A stretch of 63,386 bases of DNA from Bacteroidales bacterium. GTDB taxonomy: Bacteria; Bacteroidota; Bacteroidia; Bacteroidales; UBA932. Of this stretch, positions 50,436-58,270 are shown piece by piece. The notes below the pieces were generated by a model. It was not told the origin of the DNA. It worked only from the letters and a program-made list of their open reading frames with translations, and made no database searches. Within the stretch, counting starts at the first letter, position 1. The number at the start of each line of letters is the position of its first letter. The stretch lies in assembly GCA_017651465.1 (NCBI GenBank), contig JAGCCX010000053.1, positions 1 through 63,386 on the forward strand. The letters are read 5' to 3'. The translations under genes were made by a program, and so were the position numbers.

Positions 50436-50912
50436 ATGGCAAAGATTTACGATTTTAAAGCCCTGAGTAACAAGGGCGTAGAAGTGGACTTCGCACAGTT
50501 CGAAGGCAAAGTTCTGATGATTGTTAATACCGCTTCCAAGTGCGGCTTCACTCCTCAATACGACGGTCTGGAGGCTCTTTATCAGAAATATAAAGATAAT
50601 GGTCTGGTCATTGTCGGTTTCCCTTGCGACCAGTTTGCTCATCAGGAGCCCGGCAGCAATGAGGAGATTGCCGAATTCTGCCGCATCAACCACGGCGTAA
50701 CCTTCCCGCTTATGGCCAAGATCGAGGTGAACGGCGACAACGCCCACCCCATCTACAACTACTTGAAGACTGCCGCCAAAGGTACTTTCGGCAATTCCAT
50801 CAAGTGGAACTTCACCAAATTCCTCATCAATCGCGACGGCACGGTTGTCAAGCGTTTCGCCCCTACCGTGACCCCTGCCAAAATGGAGAAGGACATTCAG
50901 GAGATGCTCTAA
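50436..50912 (+). CDS. Glutathione peroxidase-like (thiol) peroxidase, cytoplasmic
   Basis: 158 residues from the ATG at 50436; a GTG at 50412 in the same frame is too close to the predicted transcription start. Thioredoxin-fold GPx: catalytic Cys in 'NTASKCGFTPQYDGLEALY', Gln in 'FPCDQFAHQEPGSNEEI' and Trp in 'KWNFTKFL' form the peroxidase triad (Cys form, not Sec). In bacteria these enzymes usually use thioredoxin to reduce H2O2 or organic hydroperoxides. No signal peptide, so cytoplasmic. Stop overlaps the MarR start by one base (TAATG). Confidence 0.93.
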   Translation: MAKIYDFKALSNKGVEVDFAQFEGKVLMIVNTASKCGFTPQYDGLEALYQKYKDNGLVIVGFPCDQFAHQEPGSNEEIAEFCRINHGVTFPLMAKIEVNGDNAHPIYNYLKTAAKGTFGNSIKWNFTKFLINRDGTVVKRFAPTVTPAKMEKDIQEML

Positions 50913-51370
50913 TGGACGGACGATTCAATCTTGACAATCAGCTCTGTTTCCGTCTTTACACAGCCTCGCGTCTGATAACTCAGGCTTATCATCCGCTGCT
51001 TAGTGAATACGGCCTTACTTACCCACAGTATCTGGTGCTCCTGGTACTGTGGGAAAAGGACGCCCAGCCGGTGAATGATATCGCCAAGCGCCTGCTACTG
51101 GAGACCAATACGGTGACGCCCCTCCTCAAACGAATGGAGGCTGAAGGCATACTGACCAGGACCCAGGGTATAAAGGACGCGCGCCAGATGATTGTCTCTC
51201 TCACTCCCAAAGGAAGGAACCTCCAGAAAAAACTCTCCGCAGTTCCGGAGACTGTGGGAAGTTCCGTCCTTTGCGACAGCGTCACTCCGGCAACCGTCCC
51301 CGGCCTGTTCGGAATGCTTGACGGCATCATCAATCAATTGAAAAATAACAAAAATGAAGACAATCAGTAA
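50912..51370 (+). CDS. MarR-family regulator (OhrR-like)
   Basis: 152 residues from the ATG at 50912. Winged helix with flanking dimer helices: 'DNQLCFRLYTASRLITQAYHPLLSEYGLTYPQYLVLLVLWE' N-terminus (abbreviated) and 'LLLETNTVTPLLKRMEAEGILTR' recognition region, with 'DARQMIVSLTPKGR' wing. A Cys in the N-terminal helix ('QLCFRLY') is placed as the peroxide-sensing Cys of OhrR-type repressors. It probably represses the operon via the palindromes upstream and is inactivated by hydroperoxides. It sits between two peroxidase genes and overlaps the second by 17 bases. Confidence 0.9.
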   Translation: MDGRFNLDNQLCFRLYTASRLITQAYHPLLSEYGLTYPQYLVLLVLWEKDAQPVNDIAKRLLLETNTVTPLLKRMEAEGILTRTQGIKDARQMIVSLTPKGRNLQKKLSAVPETVGSSVLCDSVTPATVPGLFGMLDGIINQLKNNKNEDNQ

Positions 51371-51968
51371 AATTATGACTTCCATCATCGGATCCGTTCT
51401 CCTGGCCGGATGTGCCGGCAGTTCTCCGACTATTTACGATTTTTCCGCGCAGACCAACAGCGGGGAGCAGCTGGACTTCTCGCAGTACAAAGGCAAGGTA
51501 CTTTTAGTTGTCAATACTGCATCCAAATGCGGCTTTACTCCTCAATATGACGGACTTGAGGCACTTTATCAGAAGTATGGGTCCAAGGGTTTGGTGGTAA
51601 TAGGCTTCCCTTGCGACCAGTTCGGTCACCAGGAGCCCGGAACCAACGAGGAAATCGAAGCGTTCTGCCGCCTTAACCACGGAGTGACTTTCCCCTTGAT
51701 GGCCAAGTCCGATGTGAACGGAGAGAATGCCAATGAGGTTTTCAAGTGGCTCTATAGCCAGAAGCCGTTTGCCGGTTTCGGCGACAGCGAGACTGGCAAA
51801 TTTATGGATGGGATGCTCTCCCAGGCCGATCCTGACTATGCCTCCAATCCTGATATCAAGTGGAATTTCACCAAATTCTTGATTGACCGCAAGGGTAAGG
51901 TAGTTGCCCGTTTCGAGCCCGTTGTGGCTCCCGAGCAGCTGGAGTCTGAGATTGAGGCGCTGCTGTAA
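51354..51968 (+). CDS. Glutathione peroxidase-like lipoprotein (exported paralogue)
   Basis: 204 residues. Lipoprotein signal with lipobox 'LAGC' (Cys about 19-20), unlike the cytoplasmic paralogue two genes upstream, which it resembles over the rest of its length. Same triad: Cys in 'NTASKCGFTPQYDGLEALY', Gln in 'FPCDQFGHQEPG', Trp in 'KWNFTKFL'. It has an insertion of about 25 residues ('FKWLYSQKPFAGFGDSETGK') typical of classic GPx. It detoxifies peroxides in the periplasm or at the outer membrane. Start overlaps the marR 3' end by 17 bases; the AraC regulator begins at the next base after the stop. Confidence 0.92.
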   Translation: MKTISKIMTSIIGSVLLAGCAGSSPTIYDFSAQTNSGEQLDFSQYKGKVLLVVNTASKCGFTPQYDGLEALYQKYGSKGLVVIGFPCDQFGHQEPGTNEEIEAFCRLNHGVTFPLMAKSDVNGENANEVFKWLYSQKPFAGFGDSETGKFMDGMLSQADPDYASNPDIKWNFTKFLIDRKGKVVARFEPVVAPEQLESEIEALL

Positions 51969-52787
51969 ATGCTTTCTTCTGCCCTGATGAGCCAGCAGCC
52001 CCATTGGGACCCGGAAGCCGACTTTTCTTCCGTTCCGTTCTTCATCCGCAGGATGGATACGTCCGGCTATGTCAAGGCCTCAGAAGTTCCTGAGGCCCGG
52101 CTTCCGCTTATCAGCTTCATATTTGTAGCATCCGGAGAAGTGCTTGTGGAGGTTGACCGCACTCCTTTCCTCTGCCAGCCCGGGCAGATTCTGCTCATAC
52201 CTCAGCAAAGCTCGTTCGCCATACGCTATTACAGGAATGCTGTGGGATACTCCGGGGGTTTCGCTCCTTCGATACTCCCGGATGTCAAAGCCCTGAGATT
52301 CCTTACCGAACCGCTTCACCAAGGTTTCTGGTTCGATGAGGGGGCTTTCGTGAGCGAGCTGTTCAATATGCTCGCCTCTTCTTTCGAAAAAGGCGACCGG
52401 GTGTTTGTTGAAAAGGGGCTGGACTTGCTTCTGACCCGCATCAAGCCCGGCCAGGATTCCTCGTTTCCTGCTGCCGTCAGCCAGTTCCTTGAGGCTGTAT
52501 TCAACCCCGGGCGCCTGCCCGGGACCATAGCATCATATTCGGCCGAAATAGGGATCAGCGAGAATTACCTAAGCCGGCTCATCAAGAAATCGACCGGGCG
52601 CAGTGTAGGCGCCTGGATCGACATCGTACGCATCCAGAGAGCCAAGCGCCTGCTCTCCGAGACCAGGCTCCCCGTGATTGACGTGGCGGCCGCAGTCGGC
52701 ATCGAAGATCAGTCTTATTTTTCCAGACTTTTCAAGAAAGAGACCGGAATGACGCCGTCTGCCTTCCGCAAAAAGATGCAAGGATAG
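51969..52787 (+). CDS. AraC-family transcriptional regulator
   Basis: 272 residues. N-terminal cupin-like sensory domain (about 30-120; 'FVASGEVLVEVDRTPFLCQPGQILLIPQ') and a C-terminal double helix-turn-helix of AraC type ('SENYLSRLIKKSTGRSVGAWI', 'IDVAAAVGIEDQSYFSRLFKKETGMTPSAFRK' abbreviated). It starts directly after the GPx lipoprotein stop, so it belongs to the same transcript and may respond to an oxidative or metabolic cue. No effector is inferable. A start a few codons downstream (51987) is possible. Confidence 0.9.
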   Translation: MLSSALMSQQPHWDPEADFSSVPFFIRRMDTSGYVKASEVPEARLPLISFIFVASGEVLVEVDRTPFLCQPGQILLIPQQSSFAIRYYRNAVGYSGGFAPSILPDVKALRFLTEPLHQGFWFDEGAFVSELFNMLASSFEKGDRVFVEKGLDLLLTRIKPGQDSSFPAAVSQFLEAVFNPGRLPGTIASYSAEIGISENYLSRLIKKSTGRSVGAWIDIVRIQRAKRLLSETRLPVIDVAAAVGIEDQSYFSRLFKKETGMTPSAFRKKMQG

Positions 52788-52808
52788 TCTAGAGAACGGA
52801 AAAAATTG

Positions 52809-52816
52809 TACATTTG
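52809..52816 (+). promoter_or_regulatory. -7 promoter element TACATTTG
   Basis: TAnnTTTG match, 24 bases ahead of the ATG at 52841. Confidence 0.55.
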
Positions 52817-52840
52817 TACGTTTAACACAATAAAACTAAT

Positions 52841-53377
52841 ATGAGAAAAGCTTTGCTTATTGTACTGCTTGCAGTCCTTCCGCTTATTTCTTTTGCCCAG
52901 ACATCCGGTATTCCTCAGCGCCTTTCAATTGTGAGTATCGAAACCGGCAGCGGTGATCCTGACGAGCGTATCGAGGTGTTCAACACTCCTGCAGAGGGGC
53001 AGAACCACTATTATCTGTCGGTCGGTCATCTTGGTTTCGGCGATGAGGTGGTGCAGATTCTTTTCGACCCTATCTTTGAACTCTTCATTCCCCTAGGGGA
53101 CAGCCTCTCCGAGGCCATAGAGACACTGGAGAACATCCAGGGCCTGTTCAACGAGGAGCCGGGTGCCAGAATGGAATCGCAAGGCTGCCTGGCCTTCGGC
53201 GTCCCCGATGGAAATCTCGAAACTGTGGCAATTACATATACCAGGTTCCTTGGCCGTATGTTGGTGTTCAGCCTTGAAAGGGAAGGCTATATCCGCTCGT
53301 CACACGTCAGCAAGTCCAACTTTGGATCGGCAGTCCGCGGGGTCAAGTTCTATAAAAAGCTTCACCCCAAGGAATAA
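52841..53377 (+). CDS. Secreted protein of unknown function
   Basis: 178 residues with a Sec signal peptide (about 1-19, ending SFAQ). The mature part is mixed alpha/beta with two conspicuously acidic segments ('GSGDPDERIEVF' and 'EEPGARMESQG') and a basic C-terminus ('HVSKSNFGSAVRGVKFYKKLHPKE', shortened). I do not recognise a family and see no catalytic motif. Own promoter 24 bases upstream; followed by an inverted repeat that also overlaps the end of the convergent DUF4491 gene. Confidence 0.55.
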   Translation: MRKALLIVLLAVLPLISFAQTSGIPQRLSIVSIETGSGDPDERIEVFNTPAEGQNHYYLSVGHLGFGDEVVQILFDPIFELFIPLGDSLSEAIETLENIQGLFNEEPGARMESQGCLAFGVPDGNLETVAITYTRFLGRMLVFSLEREGYIRSSHVSKSNFGSAVRGVKFYKKLHPKE

Positions 53378-53398
53378 GGCCATTCTTGTGATAAAGCA

Positions 53399-53433
53399 GG
53401 CAGTTGTTATGAGCAGTTTTCTCATAACCTGCC
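53399..53433. terminator. Stem-loop between convergent genes
   Basis: GGCAG-tt-GTTATGAG (53399-53413) pairs with CTCATAAC-CTGCC (53421-53433), loop 7 nt: a strong hairpin lacking a U-tract. It overlaps the last codons of the DUF4491 gene (53422) and follows the 53377 stop, so it may end transcription from either side. Confidence 0.5.
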
Positions 53434-53748
53434 CTGCATCTCTTTACGTTTGGCCTCGTAATACTCGTGCCGCTTTGGATTCTCCGGGAACCAGCCGCGG
53501 AGGACGCGCTTTTCCTGAAGGAACATCTCGTGGATGCCCCACAGGCAGCAAAAGGCGAAGCCGCCTATGATGATGGACGGGATGTCGTTTTTAACGAACA
53601 GGGAGAGTATGCTGAATACAAGCCCGGCCACCAGCCAGACCCACCAGGCCCGCCTTCCCCAGCGGTATTCCATCTTGATTACAAGGGGGTGACAGATGCC
53701 GATGCTCAAAAACACGGCGGCGCCTATGATAATTCCATTAAAATTCAT
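53422..53748 (-). CDS. DUF4491 small membrane protein
   Basis: 108 residues, three predicted transmembrane helices ('IIIGAAVFLSIGICHPLVIKMEY', 'WWVWLVAGLVFSILSLFV', 'IIGGFAFCCLWGIHEMF' abbreviated). The HP(L/I)VIK pattern after helix one and the C-terminal 'EQ..RV..GWFPENPKR' are characteristic of DUF4491. The cytoplasmic C-terminal tail is basic. Function unknown. An inverted repeat surrounds its promoter. Confidence 0.75.
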   Translation of the reverse strand: MNFNGIIIGAAVFLSIGICHPLVIKMEYRWGRRAWWVWLVAGLVFSILSLFVKNDIPSIIIGGFAFCCLWGIHEMFLQEKRVLRGWFPENPKRHEYYEAKRKEMQGRL

Positions 53749-53749
53749 A

Positions 53750-53778
53750 ACGCCTGCAAAGTTCGGTATAACAGGCGT
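53750..53778. promoter_or_regulatory. Inverted repeat ACGCCTG-N15-CAGGCGT upstream of the DUF4491 gene
   Basis: ACGCCTG (53750-53756) and CAGGCGT (53772-53778), perfect 7-bp arms, with GAACTTTG (minus strand, a weak -7) in the spacer. It is likely an operator rather than an RNA hairpin because the promoter lies inside it. Confidence 0.4.
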
Positions 53779-53839
53779 AAAGTTTTAGGCCGATTTGGGA
53801 AGGAATTAGGATTATCCTTGCATAGGCGGCCCAGTACGA

Positions 53840-54460
53840 TTAAGGGTCAATCAGGGGCTTCAGCTCTGCCTCAAAGATGTCTTTTGCTATGATCCGGTAA
53901 TGAGGATGGTATGCTGCGCCGAACTCGGGGCTGTGGTGCATTATGAGGTAACCATCCCGGATCAGCGAATCGAGCTGAGCGAGGTCTTGCTCCCACCCGG
54001 GTATGTCCTTGAAATCTTTGCGTATGATTCCGGCTATCACCCTCCATTTGTCCACCCATTCTTCCTGGGAGACCTTCCGGCCCTCGTTTGCGCTCCTTAC
54101 GAATGCATCCAGCAGGGCCGTTTCGCTGACCAGACTATCCAGGACTACAGATAAATCGACCCGGATGTAGTTTCCCTTGTCTCCCACGGGATAGTACCTG
54201 CGCTGCGGAGAATCGTAGCGCAGACTGTCCAGATCTTCGCGGAAAGCGGCAAGTTCTTTCTCAAGATATTTCCTTGCCGCAGCCGTGTCCGGAATGAGAT
54301 GCTCGGGGCCCAGGTTATCCTGGCAGAAACTCTTGTAAATGTCCTGTACGCGCGACTCGGGATAGTCCTGAATCTGGTTTGAGATGACCGCCTTGAGGGA
54401 TGATTCCCGGCAGCCTGCAGTAAGTACGAGAGCGAAGATGAGAAGTAGGTGAAGCCTCAT
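53840..54460 (-). CDS. Lipoprotein of unknown function
   Basis: 206 residues. Lipobox 'LTAGC' with Cys17. Mature part helical and rich in Glu/Asp/Arg, with a conspicuous 'DNLGPEHLIPD', aromatic 'RRYYPVGDKGNYIRVDLSV' and His-rich 'MHHSPEFGAAYHPHYRII' near the end (a possible metal site). Family not recognised. A -7 element lies 32 bases upstream. It lies 53 bp downstream of the hisIE stop but has its own promoter. Confidence 0.6.
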   Translation of the reverse strand: MRLHLLLIFALVLTAGCRESSLKAVISNQIQDYPESRVQDIYKSFCQDNLGPEHLIPDTAAARKYLEKELAAFREDLDSLRYDSPQRRYYPVGDKGNYIRVDLSVVLDSLVSETALLDAFVRSANEGRKVSQEEWVDKWRVIAGIIRKDFKDIPGWEQDLAQLDSLIRDGYLIMHHSPEFGAAYHPHYRIIAKDIFEAELKPLIDP

Positions 54461-54492
54461 TTTAGCACAAAATTAACCACGGATTTCGGGAT

Positions 54493-54500
54493 CAAAGATA
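54493..54500 (-). promoter_or_regulatory. -7 promoter element TATCTTTG of the 53840-54460 lipoprotein gene
   Basis: Minus-strand TAnnTTTG, 32 bases before the start at 54460. It argues for separate expression from the his operon. Confidence 0.55.
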
Positions 54501-54513
54501 ATATAGTTCTGGA

Positions 54514-55134
54514 TTATTCACAAGCGGGCGGGACGGTTTTCCGGTGCCGGAGAGCCAGCTCTTGCTGGATGTCGGCCAGACTCACATTCATCTCTTCCAT
54601 CAGAACCAGAAGGTGATACAGCAGGTCGCCAGTCTCGTAAACAAAGCGCTCCCGGTTTCCATCAACAGCCTCGATTACAGCCTCTGCAGCCTCCTCGCAC
54701 ACTTTCTTTCCTATGGTCTTTGCTCCTTTGATAAAGAGTTTTGTGGTATAGGAGCCGGCAGGCAGTTCCTGGTGCCGGCTCTGGATAAGCGCGGCCAGCT
54801 CTCCGATAAAGCCTTCGGCGTCGGGCGTGTCAAAACAGCTTGTGGTTCCCCTATGGCACACGGGGCCGTCGGGAACCACCGTCACCAGCAGGGTGTCGCC
54901 GTCACAGTCGAGGTACATATCCTTAACGTGCAGAAAATTGCCGCTTGTTTCTCCTTTGGTCCAAAGGCAATTCCTCGTGCGGGACCAAAAACTCACCACG
55001 CCTTCCGAGCAGGTCTTCTCAAAGGCCTCACGGTTCATATAACCCAGCATCAGCACTTTACTGCTTCGCGCGTCCTGGATGATGGCGGGGAGCAGCCCGC
55101 CGTTTTTACTCAGATTGAATGAATCAAAATCCAT
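54514..55134 (-). CDS. hisIE: Bifunctional phosphoribosyl-AMP cyclohydrolase / phosphoribosyl-ATP pyrophosphatase
   Basis: 206 residues. HisI domain (about 1-115) with the zinc-site motif 'DCDGD' (metal D's) and 'CHRGTTSCF' cysteines; HisE domain (about 118-206) with the nucleotide-pyrophosphatase helices 'KKVCEEAAEAVIEAV' and 'ETGDLLYHLLVLM'. It performs steps 2 and 3 of histidine synthesis, as in the E. coli HisI(IE) fusion. Last gene of the his operon, 13 bp after hisF. Confidence 0.96.
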   Translation of the reverse strand: MDFDSFNLSKNGGLLPAIIQDARSSKVLMLGYMNREAFEKTCSEGVVSFWSRTRNCLWTKGETSGNFLHVKDMYLDCDGDTLLVTVVPDGPVCHRGTTSCFDTPDAEGFIGELAALIQSRHQELPAGSYTTKLFIKGAKTIGKKVCEEAAEAVIEAVDGNRERFVYETGDLLYHLLVLMEEMNVSLADIQQELALRHRKTVPPACE

Positions 55135-55147
55135 ATTATTGTGTTCT

Positions 55148-55915
55148 TTAGGTTAAACGGACGGGAACCCCGGCCTTTTGCAGGGCTTCCTTCACCTGGA
55201 GTATGCTTATTTGCCCGTAGTGGAAAATGCTTGCGGCCAGTGCGGCATCGGCGTGCCCTTCCGTGAGTACTTCAACGATATCGGCTATGCTTCCCGCGCC
55301 TCCGGACGCAATCACCGGGATCGACAGCAGCTCGTGAAGCTGAGAATACAGCCCGCAGGCAAAGCCGTTGCGGGTACCGTCGTGCTCCATAGAGGTGAAC
55401 AATATCTCTCCGGCGCCACGATCCTGTGCCTCCCGGGCCCAGGAAAAGAGTTCCCGCTCCGTGTATTTCCTGCCTCCGTGGGTAGTGCAGAGCCATCTCT
55501 CCGAGCCAGGGTCCATCCTCTTTGCATCTATAGCCACTACCACGAACTGGCTCCCATACCTGCCGGCAATCTCTCCTATGAGCTCCGGCCTTGCAAGGGC
55601 GGCTGAATTAATGGAGATTTTGTCGGCTCCGGCGTCCAGCAGGCGCGAGGCGTCGTCCAGGGAACCTATGCCGCCGCCCACGGTGAAGGGAATGTCTATG
55701 CCGCGGGCTATCTGACTTACCAAAGACGAAAAAGTCTTTCGCCCCTCGGCAGTTGCGCTGATGTCCAGAAACACCAGTTCGTCGGCACCTTCACGCGCAT
55801 ACTGAGTCCCCATCTCCACAGGATCGCCGACCTGCCTGAGGCCCTGGAAATTGATACCTTTTACTACCTGTCCGTCCTTTACATCGAGGCAGGGAATGAT
55901 TCTTTTTGCGAGCAT
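55148..55915 (-). CDS. hisF: Imidazole glycerol phosphate synthase, cyclase subunit
   Basis: 255 residues, TIM barrel. N-terminal '[23 protein letters not shown]' with catalytic Asp (CLDV) and the second catalytic Asp in 'VVAIDAKRM'. It closes the imidazole ring using ammonia from HisH. Its start lies 37 bp inside the hisA gene, an unusually long overlap, so translational coupling to HisA is likely. Confidence 0.97.
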   Translation of the reverse strand: MLAKRIIPCLDVKDGQVVKGINFQGLRQVGDPVEMGTQYAREGADELVFLDISATAEGRKTFSSLVSQIARGIDIPFTVGGGIGSLDDASRLLDAGADKISINSAALARPELIGEIAGRYGSQFVVVAIDAKRMDPGSERWLCTTHGGRKYTERELFSWAREAQDRGAGEILFTSMEHDGTRNGFACGLYSQLHELLSIPVIASGGAGSIADIVEVLTEGHADAALAASIFHYGQISILQVKEALQKAGVPVRLT

Positions 55916-56631
55916 TCTGCGATGTCTTTTAAGCTGATGCGATTCTCATAAATGGCCTTTCCTACAATTACTTTCGGCACTCCTGCGCTGTCGAGCGCCC
56001 GGATATCCTCCAGGGAGGAGACTCCGCCGCTGGCTGTAAAAGAAAGGTCGGGAAAGTTGCTGATGAGGCTTTCATACAAGGCGAAGGACGGGCCTTGCAG
56101 CATACCGTCGCGGCCTATGTCGGTAACGATAACTTCCTGAAGCTTATTGCCCTCTGCCTGAGTGAAGCGGCGGAGCAGACTGTCGATGGTCAAAGACGTA
56201 TCATCCATCCATCCGCGTACCGCTATAAGGCCGTCACGCACATCGGCTCCCAGAATAATCTTCGCTCCAAAGCGGCTGAGCCATAGGGCGAACAAATCGG
56301 GCTGCAGGGCAGCCACGCTGCCTACAATGGCGTAGGAGGCTCCGCTGTCGAAAACCCTTTGCAGGTCCTGTTCGGCAGCTATGCCGCCGCCCCATTCCAG
56401 TTCGCACTGGACGGCGGACGCTATGGCTTCCAGCGTAGCGAGGTTGCGTGAAGCCCCGGCCTTGGCGCCTTCCAGGTCAACCAGGTGGATACGGCGCACT
56501 CCGCAATCGGCAAAGCGCCGGGCGGCATCGACAGGGGAGGCATCGTATCTTTTTACACTGCCATAATCGCCTTTGGTCAGGCGTACGCAGCGCCCCTCGA
56601 TTATATCGATAGCAGGAAGAATCTGTATCAT
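55879..56631 (-). CDS. hisA: ProFAR isomerase HisA
   Basis: 250 residues, TIM barrel with the half-barrel symmetry of HisA: catalytic D in '[14 protein letters not shown]' and '[14 protein letters not shown]' with the second catalytic Asp. It converts ProFAR to PRFAR. Its C-terminal 37 bp overlap the hisF start; its start overlaps the hisH stop by four bases. Confidence 0.97.
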   Translation of the reverse strand: MIQILPAIDIIEGRCVRLTKGDYGSVKRYDASPVDAARRFADCGVRRIHLVDLEGAKAGASRNLATLEAIASAVQCELEWGGGIAAEQDLQRVFDSGASYAIVGSVAALQPDLFALWLSRFGAKIILGADVRDGLIAVRGWMDDTSLTIDSLLRRFTQAEGNKLQEVIVTDIGRDGMLQGPSFALYESLISNFPDLSFTASGGVSSLEDIRALDSAGVPKVIVGKAIYENRISLKDIAECSQKESFPASM

Positions 56632-57215
56632 AGATCAAGGAAATTTTGCAAAATCTGCTGTCCCACCGCTCCGCTTTTCTCGGGGTGGAACTGCGTTCCG
56701 TAGAAATTCTCGTATTTTAGAGCAGCGCTGAAAAGGGTAGAGCCGTAGCGGCAGGTTGCTATGGTGTCGGTGCAGCAGAGCGGATAATATGAATGCACGA
56801 AATACACGCAGGCTCCTTCGGGAATCCCGCGGAATAACTTGCTGTCCAGATTGCCGAGAGAATTCCAGCCCATATGCGGAACCCGCACCTGGGGCTCGGA
56901 GGGGAAACGGCGGACGTGGGCGTCAAACACTCCCATCCCTTTGCTATTTCCTTCTTCCGAATCCCTGCACAGGACCTGTAAACCCACGCAAATGCCAAGC
57001 ACAGGCTGGCGGAGCGCCCGGATTACGGTATCCAGACCGCTCTGGCGGAGGCTTTCCAGGGCGCTGCTTGCGTGTCCTACTCCGGGCAGGATTACACGTT
57101 CTGCGGCATTAAGGCGCAGGGGATCGGCAGTCACCTCATAAGCTGCTCCCAGGCGTTCGAGGGCATTGGAGACGGAGAAAATGTTTCCGGCCGCGTAATC
57201 TACAATTGCAATCAT
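56628..57215 (-). CDS. hisH: Imidazole glycerol phosphate synthase, glutaminase subunit
   Basis: 195 residues, class I glutamine amidotransferase. Nucleophile Cys in 'PVLGICVGLQVLC', catalytic His/Glu in 'FYGTQFHPEKS'. It supplies ammonia to HisF. Overlaps hisA and hisB by four bases on each side. Confidence 0.96.
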   Translation of the reverse strand: MIAIVDYAAGNIFSVSNALERLGAAYEVTADPLRLNAAERVILPGVGHASSALESLRQSGLDTVIRALRQPVLGICVGLQVLCRDSEEGNSKGMGVFDAHVRRFPSEPQVRVPHMGWNSLGNLDSKLFRGIPEGACVYFVHSYYPLCCTDTIATCRYGSTLFSAALKYENFYGTQFHPEKSGAVGQQILQNFLDL

Positions 57216-58270
57216 AACAGTCCTTTGCTGGAGGGTAAATCGTAAGAGAACACGTTGCGCTCGACGGCTTGCCGCAGCGAGCGTGCGAAGGCCTTGAAAA
57301 TGCTTTCCGCCAGATGATGGTTGTTCTCTCCCCGCGCCTGAACGTAAATATTGGCGTGCATAGCGTCGGAGAGCGATTTGAAGAAGTGACGGAACAATTC
57401 TGTCGGCATATCGCCCACGTATTCACGGGTAAAGGTGACATCCCACACCAGTTCGCTCCGCCCGCCGAAATCCAGCAGCACAAAGGCGCGGCTTTCATCC
57501 ATAGGCAGGGCAAAGCCGTAGCGTCCTATGCCCCGCTTGTCGCCGAGGGCCGAGGCGAGAGCCTGCCCCAGAACGATGGCAGTATCTTCTACGCTGTGAT
57601 GCTCGTCCACTTCCAGATCGCCCTTGCAGCGCAGCTGGAGTGCGATGCCGCCGTGGTGTACGAGCTGCGAGAGCATATGGTCGAAGAAGTGCAGGCCGGT
57701 CTCCACCCACGAGGGTCCTATACCGTCCAGATCGACGGTAACGGAGATGTCCGTTTCGGCAGTCTTGCGCTCTACGGTGGCGCGGCGGGAGATCGAGCGG
57801 ATACGCTCGGCAATCTCCGCCCAGCTCATCGGGCCGACTTTCAGGGCCGTGGCTCCCAGATTGGCGGCCAGTTGGACGTCGCTCTCCCTGTCTCCGACAA
57901 CAAAGCTCCCGGCAAGGTCGTAACTGCCATCCATATAGGCCTTCAGGAGGCCTGTACGGGGTTTTCGGGTGGGGGCGTTGTCTTGGGGGAAGCTGCGGTC
58001 GATCAGGATGTCATCAAAGACCACTCCCTCTCCTCGCAGGGTGTCCAGCAGCAAGTTTTGACAGGGCAGGAAGTCCTCTTCCGGGAAGGAAGGAGTTCCC
58101 AGGCCGTCCTGGTTGCTCACCATTACAAGTTCATATCCCAGTCCGGCGATAGCTTTGAGGCCGGATATGGCCCCCGGAGCAAAGGCGAACTTGTCCAGGG
58201 AATCTATCTGCTCATCGGCAGGTTCGACCAGCAACGTTCCGTCACGGTCGATGAAGATGGCTTTCTTCAT
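57212..58270 (-). CDS. hisB: Bifunctional histidinol-phosphatase / imidazoleglycerol-phosphate dehydratase
   Basis: 352 residues from the ATG at 58270; an upstream open frame exists but this start coincides with the HisB N-terminus and with a 4-bp overlap of the hisDC stop. HAD phosphatase domain (about 1-160; nucleophile pair in 'FIDRDGTLL', Mg site 'GDRESD') followed by IGPD (about 165-352; Mn-binding His motifs 'FFDHML' and 'HHSVEDTA'). It performs two steps, as in E. coli HisB. Confidence 0.96.
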   Translation of the reverse strand: MKKAIFIDRDGTLLVEPADEQIDSLDKFAFAPGAISGLKAIAGLGYELVMVSNQDGLGTPSFPEEDFLPCQNLLLDTLRGEGVVFDDILIDRSFPQDNAPTRKPRTGLLKAYMDGSYDLAGSFVVGDRESDVQLAANLGATALKVGPMSWAEIAERIRSISRRATVERKTAETDISVTVDLDGIGPSWVETGLHFFDHMLSQLVHHGGIALQLRCKGDLEVDEHHSVEDTAIVLGQALASALGDKRGIGRYGFALPMDESRAFVLLDFGGRSELVWDVTFTREYVGDMPTELFRHFFKSLSDAMHANIYVQARGENNHHLAESIFKAFARSLRQAVERNVFSYDLPSSKGLL

